From Acinetobacter calcoaceticus (GTDB taxonomy: Bacteria > Pseudomonadota > Gammaproteobacteria > Pseudomonadales > Moraxellaceae), in the NCBI RefSeq assembly GCF_016508255.1, contig NZ_JADVKT010000003.1:248001-312000 (forward strand): a DNA stretch of 64,000 bases, in the 5' to 3' direction. The notes beneath the pieces are model-generated. The model saw nothing but the letters and a program-made list of their open reading frames with translations, did no database searches and was not told the origin of the DNA. This document shows positions 57,396-64,000 of the stretch, piece after piece. The translations under genes and the position numbers were made by a program. Numbering within the stretch: the first letter of the stretch is position 1; each line of letters opens with the position of its first letter.

Positions 57396-58586
57396 TTATT
57401 GAGAAACCATTTTCTTTTTTTGTAAGATCGTATCGAACATGCCAAATAAAATACAAAGAACAACTAACCCGATACCTGCAAGGCAAGTCATGGGCCATCC
57501 GCCATGGTTCCACGCAAAAATTCCTAATGCCGAACCACCTGCACCACCAATAAAGTATGTGGTCATATAAATGGCATTAATACGAGATTTTGCATCTGGA
57601 CGTAAACGGAAAATAATGCTCTGGTTGCTGGTGTGTACAAGTGCGAGTGCTAGCTGAATTAGAGCAAAACCAGCAATATAACTTGAAAGCAAAGTCTGTC
57701 CATAATAGAAGCAGAGCCAGCTCAATAAGAATAGTCCGCAACCCATCCATGTGAGTAACCCAGTATGTCCTTGATCTGCATATTTACCAATGTAGCGTGT
57801 TGATAAGGCACCAAAGATACCGACTAAAGGCACTAGTCCAATAAAGAGATCAGGTAAATGATGTGCTGAGGTTAAAAGTAATGCGATGGTGGAATACAGA
57901 ATACTGACTGATGCAAATGCAAAGCCACCTGTAAGCGCTCTTAATAATAAACGCTTTTCCTCTTTGAGAAGCTGAGCCATGGAACTAAAGATCTGTCCAT
58001 AGTTCATTTTCATACGTAAGACATATGGCAAGCGACTTTTTAAGGTATATGCCAATAGAAGCATTAATATGCCGCTTACGATATAAACCACTTTCCAGTG
58101 GAATAAGTTAGAGAATAAACCAGCCAGACTGGTGGAGAGTAAAATCCCGACCAATAAGCCACTCATTAAAAAACCAATGATCTCGCCAGTTTTTTCAGGT
58201 TTTACAGTCATTGTGGCAAGTGGAATCAGCACTTGAGCTGCAACCGAAAACAAGCCCGCTAAAATTGTACCGATCCAGAGCATAGGCAAGTTAACAGCAA
58301 AAGCAGAAATAAATAGGCCAACTGCACAAAGTACCATCAAAAACGGAATAGCCTTGGCTTTATTGACGATATCGCCCATTGGAACAATAAAGAGTAGGCC
58401 GAGGGCGTAAGATACCTGAGCAAATGTCACTGTTAAGGCGGCTTGGCCTTGAGTCACGGCAAAGTCTTGTTGAATCGAGTGAATAAGGGGCTGGCAATAA
58501 TAATTTACACCTGCACATAAACCACATGCTGCTGCCATCAACCAAAGCAAAGGTTTATTTTGACTGATATCTTCAGGGGTAGACAT
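57396..58586 (-). CDS. MFS transporter
   Basis: A 396-residue major facilitator with 12 hydrophobic segments. The inter-helix 2-3 motif is degenerate (VPMGDIVNKAKAI), as in the YnfM/arabinose-efflux-like branch. Substrate and direction are unknown. It is probably in one unit with the RidA-like gene 18 bp upstream, which could hint at amine or imine metabolite handling. Confidence 0.88.
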   Translation of the reverse strand: MSTPEDISQNKPLLWLMAAACGLCAGVNYYCQPLIHSIQQDFAVTQGQAALTVTFAQVSYALGLLFIVPMGDIVNKAKAIPFLMVLCAVGLFISAFAVNLPMLWIGTILAGLFSVAAQVLIPLATMTVKPEKTGEIIGFLMSGLLVGILLSTSLAGLFSNLFHWKVVYIVSGILMLLLAYTLKSRLPYVLRMKMNYGQIFSSMAQLLKEEKRLLLRALTGGFAFASVSILYSTIALLLTSAHHLPDLFIGLVPLVGIFGALSTRYIGKYADQGHTGLLTWMGCGLFLLSWLCFYYGQTLLSSYIAGFALIQLALALVHTSNQSIIFRLRPDAKSRINAIYMTTYFIGGAGGSALGIFAWNHGGWPMTCLAGIGLVVLCILFGMFDTILQKKKMVSQ

Positions 58587-58604
58587 GATGTTCTCTCGAT
58601 TTTA

Positions 58605-59012
58605 TTAGGTGTATGCGGTTGCTTCGACTTCAATGAGCATGTGCTCTAATGCAAGGCGTGGTACAGGAATGAGTGTACAGGCTGGAAAAGGATGATTTTT
58701 CCATAAATTTTGCATAATTTTAATCAAAATGTGATGTTTTTCATCCGAGTGGTCAACAACTAAAACTCTTAAAACAGCTATATCTGTGATTTTTGCGTCT
58801 GCTGCTTTCAAGGCATGTTGAATGTTATTAATGACTTGGATAACTTGTTCTTCAAAATTTGGGCTTAATTCACCTTTTGAGTTTTCGCCTCCTTGACCTG
58901 CAATATGAATAATCTTTTTAAAATTTTCTACTACAGCCACATGACTATAAGCATTTGGGGTAGGGTCATATAAAGTTGATGGATTTATAATTTTAAAAGT
59001 TTGTTTATTCAT
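58605..59012 (-). CDS. RidA (YjgF/UK114) family protein
   Basis: A 135-residue RidA-family protein; canonical RidA hydrolyses reactive enamine/imine intermediates. The trimer-forming segments are visible, and the usual catalytic Arg region is here VLRVLVVDHSD with the late VEVEAT-like end (LIEVEATAYT). The earlier frame start gives an unlikely extension, so I used the ATG at 59012, before MNKQTFKIINPS. It is 18 bp from the MFS gene. Confidence 0.85.
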   Translation of the reverse strand: MNKQTFKIINPSTLYDPTPNAYSHVAVVENFKKIIHIAGQGGENSKGELSPNFEEQVIQVINNIQHALKAADAKITDIAVLRVLVVDHSDEKHHILIKIMQNLWKNHPFPACTLIPVPRLALEHMLIEVEATAYT

Positions 59013-59079
59013 GGAACTCAACCGTTCAGTAAAATTTAGATGAGTATCCAACCTCAACTTAAGTTGAGGTCAAGAGAAT

Positions 59080-60006
59080 TTAATGTTTTAGTCTTTTCTT
59101 TCTGAGTGTAATCATCATCACCCCAATAATATTTAAAATACAGCCGAACCATTGCCACATATTGAGATGTTCATTTAGAAAACTAACTGCAAGCAAAATG
59201 GTTAAAACAGGTCCAATTGAGGCAATCATGGCAGATTGTGAAGCACCCAGTCGTTCAATACTTTGTATGAGCATGATGGTGGGTAAAACAGTGACAAAAA
59301 GACCTAAACTGACGCCATACCAAATTACATTAGAGGGTAATTGCAAGAAGAGTTGAATTGGGTGGGGAGTGCTTAACGTGTAGTGCGTCAAAGTACAAAT
59401 ACAAGCGACTGTTAAAGCTAAACCTGTGAAATTCCAAGAACCAAATTTTTTTATGAGTGGAGGAGTTAGTAATAAATATCCTGCAAAAGCCACGGCACTT
59501 GCAAACACGAAACTTGTACCCAACCAGAAGTTGCCCTGAATTGGTGCGTTGTTGTGCTCTTGCAGCATAACCAATACAGTTCCACCATAACTAAGGAAAA
59601 TGGCGAACAAACTTTTTGCATCTAATTTTTGTTTGTAGAGCAGACTCGATGCTATGACGGTGAGTGTGGGATATAGAAATAGAATAATTCGTTCAAGTGA
59701 GGCACTAATAAACATAAGACCCATAAAATCGAGCCAGCTAGCAAAGTAGTAGCCTAAGAGACCGGCAAAAATTAAAATTAGCCAATCCTTCTTTTTTATG
59801 CCCTGATTATGATGCCTGTTAAACCAGCAAATTAAGAGAAAGAACGGTAAAGCGCTTAACATGCGTAAAGCCATCAGGACGGTACCGTCTACTAATGGAG
59901 AGAGGGCATAAGTCTGTTTAATAAATATAGCTTTTGTACTGAATAGAAAAGCAGAGCAAAGAGCAAAAAAAGACCCGATTTGAAACGAAGATAAAGAAAT
60001 TTTCAT
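59080..60006 (-). CDS. EamA/DMT-family transporter
   Basis: A 308-residue protein with ten hydrophobic helices in two EamA repeats (about 12-140 and 155-300). It starts with the typical GSFFALCSAFLFSTKAIFIK segment. Such proteins export amino acids or other metabolites. TTG two codons earlier is in frame; the ATG at 60006 is preferred. It is on the same strand as RidA and MFS genes with a 67-bp gap. Confidence 0.9.
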   Translation of the reverse strand: MKISLSSFQIGSFFALCSAFLFSTKAIFIKQTYALSPLVDGTVLMALRMLSALPFFLLICWFNRHHNQGIKKKDWLILIFAGLLGYYFASWLDFMGLMFISASLERIILFLYPTLTVIASSLLYKQKLDAKSLFAIFLSYGGTVLVMLQEHNNAPIQGNFWLGTSFVFASAVAFAGYLLLTPPLIKKFGSWNFTGLALTVACICTLTHYTLSTPHPIQLFLQLPSNVIWYGVSLGLFVTVLPTIMLIQSIERLGASQSAMIASIGPVLTILLAVSFLNEHLNMWQWFGCILNIIGVMMITLRKKRLKH

Positions 60007-60189
60007 ATACAAGACTGTATAAGAGAGACTATTGTCTGTAAAAAAATAAAAAGCTTCCTATATTACACCTCAAATCAAATATCGTGAATCATCAGTTCAA
60101 AATATGGGTATTTATTAAATAAATATTGGGTGGTATTTTAAAAAAGTTCAATTAGAATCCAAATTCTGTACAAAGAATACACATGGGGG

Positions 60190-60213
60190 AAACATTGCAG
60201 CTTGCAATGTTTT
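60190..60213 (+). promoter_or_regulatory. Perfect 10-bp hairpin in the pntAA leader
   Basis: AAACATTGCA (60190-60199) and TGCAATGTTT (60203-60212) form a stem with a 3-base GCT loop, followed by TT. It lies about 32 bp before the pntAA start. It could be an attenuator-like terminator, an RNA stability element or an operator. Confidence 0.55.
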
Positions 60214-60244
60214 TGACAATGAGAAATTAGCTTGAGGAACGCTC

Positions 60245-61372
60245 ATGCAGATCGGAATCCCAACCGAAACTGTCGTCGGTGAAAATCGTGTAGCTGCTAC
60301 GCCAGAGACAGTAAAGAAGTTGATTAGCGCTGGTCATAGCGTTGTGATTGAACGTGGTGCCGGTGTAAAGGCTGCGTACATTGACAGTGCTTATGAACAG
60401 GTCGGTGCAACCATTACGGATGATGCCTATACGGGTAGTCAAATTATTTTGAAAGTTCGTGCGCCACAAGGCGGGGAAATTCAAAAACTTGCAGCAAATA
60501 CTGCTGTTGTAGCAATGTTTGATCCTTATCGTAATACCGAGCTAGATCAGTTTGCGAATCAGCAAGTTTCTGCTTTTGCATTGGAATTGCTTCCTCGTAC
60601 GCTTTCTCGTGCGCAGAACATGGACGTATTGTCTTCTCAGGCAAACCTTTCTGGTTATAAATCAGTTTTGCTTGCTGCTGCTGAATATCAACGTATGTTC
60701 CCAATGCTTATGACTGCTGCTGGTACTGTAAAACCTGCTCGTGTTGTTATTATGGGCGTGGGCGTTGCAGGTCTTCAGGCAATTGCAACGGCAAAACGTT
60801 TAGGTGCAATTGTTGAAGCAACTGATTTACGTCCTACAGCAAGAGATCAGGTTGAATCCTTAGGCGGTAAGTGGCTAGACGTACCAATGTCTGAAGAGGA
60901 AAAACAACGCGCAGCAGATGCCGCTAAAAATGGTTATGGATGGATGCCGGGTGAGCAATACATCAAAGACCAAGCTGCGATTGTTGATAAGGCTGTTTCT
61001 AACGCTGACATCGTGATTACGACTGCGTTGCTACCAGGTCGTGATGCGCCACGTTTAATTAAGGCTGAAACTGTTGCCAAGATGAAACCGGGTTCTGTCA
61101 TTTTAGATATGGCTGTTGAAACTGGCGGTAACGTTGAGGGCTCTAAAGTGGGTGAGACTGTTTTTACAGAAAATGGCGTGAAAATTTTGGGTGTTCCAAA
61201 TATTCCAGCAACTGTAGCGACAGAAGCTTCTGCATTATATGCACGTAACGTTTTTAATTTCGTAGAGACTTTATTCGACAAAGAGAAAAACTTTGCGATT
61301 AATCAAGAAGACGAAATCCAAAAAGCCCTATTGGTCACTCATGGCGGTCAAGTACTGCTTAAGCGTGGTTAA
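60245..61372 (+). CDS. pntA: NAD(P) transhydrogenase alpha subunit, NAD-binding part
   Basis: A 375-residue protein for domain I of the proton-translocating transhydrogenase, which moves hydride between NAD(H) and NADP(H) at the inner membrane. The NAD fold is at [22 protein letters not shown] (key residues GVGVAG near 173-178). The membrane part of the alpha subunit is absent here and encoded separately by the next gene, as in several proteobacteria with the three-subunit form. AGGAACGC precedes the ATG. Confidence 0.96.
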   Translation: MQIGIPTETVVGENRVAATPETVKKLISAGHSVVIERGAGVKAAYIDSAYEQVGATITDDAYTGSQIILKVRAPQGGEIQKLAANTAVVAMFDPYRNTELDQFANQQVSAFALELLPRTLSRAQNMDVLSSQANLSGYKSVLLAAAEYQRMFPMLMTAAGTVKPARVVIMGVGVAGLQAIATAKRLGAIVEATDLRPTARDQVESLGGKWLDVPMSEEEKQRAADAAKNGYGWMPGEQYIKDQAAIVDKAVSNADIVITTALLPGRDAPRLIKAETVAKMKPGSVILDMAVETGGNVEGSKVGETVFTENGVKILGVPNIPATVATEASALYARNVFNFVETLFDKEKNFAINQEDEIQKALLVTHGGQVLLKRG

Positions 61373-61383
61373 GGAGATTTTTC

Positions 61384-61698
61384 ATGGTTGAAACTATTAC
61401 AATTTTCGTCCTTGCCATCTTCGTAGGTTATTACGTAGTTTGGGGTGTTACACCAGCTTTACATACGCCACTTATGGCGGTAACGAATGCGTTGTCATCT
61501 ATTATTGTAGTGGGTGCGATGTTGCAAACTGTGGGTCTACCTATTTTGGGCGTAGATGCTAACGTTGCATTTCAAAGTGTGAATGTGGTGAGCGTACTTG
61601 GTGCGATTGCAGTATTTTTGGCAAGCATTAATATTTTCGGTGGCTTTGCAGTAACTGCACGCATGCTGGAAATGTTCAAGCCTAAGCAAAAGAAATAA
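61384..61698 (+). CDS. NAD(P) transhydrogenase alpha subunit, membrane part
   Basis: A 104-residue membrane protein with three helices (about residues 4-20, 35-57 and 64-85). It matches the membrane segment of the alpha subunit (PntAB of three-gene systems): the [11 protein letters not shown] segment is typical. It lies 11 bp after the first gene and 12 bp before pntB. Confidence 0.93.
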   Translation: MVETITIFVLAIFVGYYVVWGVTPALHTPLMAVTNALSSIIVVGAMLQTVGLPILGVDANVAFQSVNVVSVLGAIAVFLASINIFGGFAVTARMLEMFKPKQKK

Positions 61699-61710
61699 GA
61701 GGGCTTTGAC

Positions 61711-63165
61711 ATGGAATTTATTCAAGCAAATGCAAACTGGTTGTACCTTGTTGGCGCAATTCTCTTTATCTTGACGCTTCGTGGCTTGTCTGGTCCTAAA
61801 ACAGCAATTCAGGGTAACCGTTACGGTATGATCGCGATGGCGATTGCGGTTGTAACGACCTTCTTTGTTGCAAACAACCCAGTGATCTGGATGATTGTTG
61901 GAGCAATGGTGTTAGGTGCAATTGTAGGTATTGCTCGTGCACGCACTGTACCAATGACTCAAATGCCAGAAACAGTTGCACTCATGCACTCTTTGGTTGG
62001 TTTGGCTGCTGTTTTAATTGCAATTGCTGCAATTTTGCATAACAACCAACTTGCTGAATTGTTTGCTCAAAATGAAGCTGCTTTAACAGCTGCTGGTGTA
62101 CAACATGTGCACATGAGTAGTGTTCACTTATTTGAATTGTTCGTTGGTTGTTTCGTAGGTGCGATTACCTTTACTGCATCTGTATTTGCGTACGGTAAAT
62201 TAGCTGCAAAAAAATGGGCGAAAACAATTTCTGGTGCATGGGTTAAACCTGTTCAAGCGCTTATCTTTATTGCGATGTTGGCTTGTGGTTTTTACTTCTT
62301 CACGACTGGCAACATGACTGCATTCTGGGCAATGACAGCACTTGCACTTGCATTTGGCTGGGTATGGATTGCACCAGTAGGTGGTGGTGATATGCCTGTA
62401 GTGGTATCGCTTCTTAACTCATTCTCTGGTTGGGCAGCAGCAGGAATTGGTTTTACTCTTGAAAACAACATGTTGATCGTTGCAGGTTCGCTTGTAGGTT
62501 CATCTGGTGCGATTCTGTCGTACATCATGTGTAAAGCAATGAACCGTTCGATCATCAACGTATTGTTTGGTGGTGCAATGGGTGGTGCAGCAGTTGCTAC
62601 AGCAGCCAAAGGTGATCAAGTTCAGCGTAACCATCGTTCAGGTTCTGCCGATGATGCTGGCTTCTTGATGTCAAATGCCGACAGCGTTGTGATTGTACCA
62701 GGTTATGGTATGGCACAAGGTCGTGCACAAAATGCTGTAAAAGAATTGTGTGAGATTCTAAAAGAGCAAGGTGTTCGCGTTCGTTTTGCAATCCATCCAG
62801 TTGCTGGTCGTATGCCTGGTCATATGAACGTATTACTTGCTGAAGCGGACGTAGCATATGAAGACATTTTGGAAATGGATGAGATTAACTCAGACTTCCC
62901 TGCAACAGATGTTGTACTTGTAATTGGTGCAAACGATGTAGTTAACCCTGCTGCAAAAGATGATCCAACTTCACCGATTTATGGTATGCCGATTCTTGAA
63001 GCACATAAAGCACGTACAATCATGGTGATTAAGCGTTCTATGGCAACAGGTTATGCAGGTCTAGACAATGACTTGTTCTATAACGAAAAAACAATGATGA
63101 TCTTTGGTGATGCTAAGAAAGTTGTTGAAGATATGACGAAAGCAATCAATGGTGGTGGTCACTAA
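61711..63165 (+). CDS. pntB: NAD(P) transhydrogenase beta subunit
   Basis: A 484-residue protein with about eight or nine membrane helices (residues 5-290) and a C-terminal NADP-binding domain (VIVPGYGMAQGRAQNAVKEL, with GYGMAQ binding NADP; also RMPGHMNVLLAEA). It completes the proton-linked enzyme with the two preceding genes. A terminator follows at 63187. Confidence 0.97.
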   Translation: MEFIQANANWLYLVGAILFILTLRGLSGPKTAIQGNRYGMIAMAIAVVTTFFVANNPVIWMIVGAMVLGAIVGIARARTVPMTQMPETVALMHSLVGLAAVLIAIAAILHNNQLAELFAQNEAALTAAGVQHVHMSSVHLFELFVGCFVGAITFTASVFAYGKLAAKKWAKTISGAWVKPVQALIFIAMLACGFYFFTTGNMTAFWAMTALALAFGWVWIAPVGGGDMPVVVSLLNSFSGWAAAGIGFTLENNMLIVAGSLVGSSGAILSYIMCKAMNRSIINVLFGGAMGGAAVATAAKGDQVQRNHRSGSADDAGFLMSNADSVVIVPGYGMAQGRAQNAVKELCEILKEQGVRVRFAIHPVAGRMPGHMNVLLAEADVAYEDILEMDEINSDFPATDVVLVIGANDVVNPAAKDDPTSPIYGMPILEAHKARTIMVIKRSMATGYAGLDNDLFYNEKTMMIFGDAKKVVEDMTKAINGGGH

Positions 63166-63186
63166 TCTGACCTTAATCAGGATTGT

Positions 63187-63215
63187 AAAAGCCACCTTCG
63201 GGTGGCTTTTTTATT
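63187..63215. terminator. Bidirectional terminator after pntB
   Basis: AAAAGCCACC pairs with GGTGGCTTTT around TTCG, with an A-rich run on one side and a T run on the other. It serves pntB and the convergent short-chain dehydrogenase gene. Confidence 0.9.
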
Positions 63216-63227
63216 GGAGGCATATTC

Positions 63228-64000
63228 TTAAAGAAACTTTTCAACCAGATCCATGGATTGCTGATAAAGATTGCGTGCCAGTTGTTGATTCTTGGCGTGC
63301 GCAGATTTCCAGTTTGGCATGTGGGCACTGACATATTCACCATTACGGTTCTGCCATGCATCTCCGATTGCCATTTCTGTAATAAGGTTTGCTGGAACGG
63401 AAGTGGGTACTAAGCCTAATTTCATGGCGGCATAAACAGGTTTTGGTAAGTCACGATAAATATCGGAAGCAACTCCACCCGGATGTAATGCATTATTGGT
63501 AATTGTGCTATCTGCTAGTTGTTCTGCTAACGCATTGCTAAACAATAAATTTGCAAGCTTCGATTGCCCATAATAGAACAGGGGATTGTAAAAACCTTCT
63601 GCACGAAATTTATTGGGTTTAATTGAGCCAACCCAGTGTGCAATAGATGCTAGATGAATAATGCGTGCTTTGGGGGATTGTTTTAAAACTGGAAGGAGTT
63701 TTTGAGTTAATAAAAAATGACCTAAATAATTAACCCCGAATTGTTGCTCAAAACCCTCAGTAGTCAGTTGTTTCGTTTTAGCAAATAACCCAGCATTATT
63801 AATGAGTACATCAAGACTACCGTATCGATCTGCAATTTCATTGGCTGCTTTTCGGGTTAACTCAAGGCTGTTTAGATCGAGAGAAACTAAATCGACTTGT
63901 CCTTGATTAAGCGAAAGTAATTTGTTTTGCGCATCTTGCGCTTTTGCTGGATTTCGGCACGCTAAAATAACATGTTGCCCTTGTTTAACGAGTTGTTCTG
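63228..64000 (-). CDS. Short-chain dehydrogenase/reductase, start lies beyond the window
   Basis: A reverse-strand SDR whose N-terminus is cut by the window end; about 257 residues remain. Reading from the cut end it shows CRNPAKAQDAQNKL, then LVSLDLNSLE, the NNAG motif (LINNAGLFAKTKQL), NYLGHFLLTQ, an active-site Ser (HLASIAHW) and YYGQSK (Tyr-X3-Lys), then HPGGVASDI. This pattern is typical of the retinol dehydrogenase/WW-domain oxidoreductase-like SDR group. The upstream TGxxxGxG nucleotide motif is out of view. Substrate is unknown. Confidence 0.88.
   Translation of the reverse strand, partial: EQLVKQGQHVILACRNPAKAQDAQNKLLSLNQGQVDLVSLDLNSLELTRKAANEIADRYGSLDVLINNAGLFAKTKQLTTEGFEQQFGVNYLGHFLLTQKLLPVLKQSPKARIIHLASIAHWVGSIKPNKFRAEGFYNPLFYYGQSKLANLLFSNALAEQLADSTITNNALHPGGVASDIYRDLPKPVYAAMKLGLVPTSVPANLITEMAIGDAWQNRNGEYVSAHMPNWKSAHAKNQQLARNLYQQSMDLVEKFL

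Noticed and set aside
63149..63361. Short forward and reverse frames over the pntB terminator
   Set aside because: They span a clear bidirectional hairpin and the end of the SDR gene and show no coding signal.

Overview
The window is a chromosomal segment of an Acinetobacter, probably of the calcoaceticus-baumannii group. The evidence is the AT-rich composition, the close fit of FabI, MacAB, LeuS, PntA/PntB and IlvBHC-type products to Acinetobacter proteins, and a local order of hisS-yfgM-bamB-der followed by an aryl polyene (APE) cluster. I could not run a database search, so the species is not fixed. I saw no rRNA, tRNA, CRISPR array, intact insertion sequence or intact prophage.

Region 1 (1-4235) holds housekeeping genes: the end of hisS, a YfgM-like protein, bamB and der. 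Region 2 (4432-21744) is the main accessory feature, a 17-kb run of 20 co-directional genes, mostly overlapping or within 30 bp. It encodes an APE-type type II fatty-acid/polyketide pathway: two carrier proteins, three ketosynthase-type proteins, a ketoreductase, dehydratase domains, an aromatic-acid ligase fused to a hotdog domain, an aromatic amino acid ammonia-lyase, two acyltransferases, a glycosyltransferase, a thioesterase, a LolA-like protein with an MMPL exporter, a halogenase-like flavoprotein and a phosphopantetheinyl transferase. A sigma70-type promoter with an extended -10 precedes it and a bidirectional terminator closes it. The inferred product is a pigment lipid of the outer membrane: an aromatic starter is released from an amino acid, loaded on the carrier protein, elongated and desaturated, attached to a lipid or sugar anchor and exported.

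Region 3 (21814-36283) is core metabolism and envelope: secB-grxC-rhodanese, rsgA, orn, a Bax-inhibitor-1 family membrane protein, fabI, a macA-macB-outer membrane factor efflux operon, leuS-lptE-holA and a DUF4124 protein. Region 4 (36789-42436) holds ilvB-ilvH-ilvC and an MHYT-GGDEF-EAL cyclic-di-GMP protein.

Region 5 (42437-45650) looks accessory. It has a GC-richer structured RNA resembling the phage C4 antisense RNA, a decayed Icd/Ash-like reading frame, two convergent related TetR regulators, and a heme-oxygenase-like putative di-iron protein. Region 6 (45869-64000) returns to chromosome backbone: prfC, two DUF3298-type envelope proteins, a TatD family nuclease, acnA, tcdA, a LysR regulator, a probable Cys/His peptidoglycan amidase without a signal peptide, dusA, an MFS transporter, a RidA protein, an EamA transporter, the three-gene transhydrogenase operon pntAA-pntAB-pntB, and the start-less end of a short-chain dehydrogenase cut by the window edge.

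The best candidates for new biology are the APE cluster with its unusual enzyme set (ammonia-lyase with a Phe-His selectivity pair, fused ligase-hotdog protein, halogenase-like flavoprotein, no visible methyltransferase), the C4-like RNA relic with the TetR pair and di-iron protein, and the orphan amidase.
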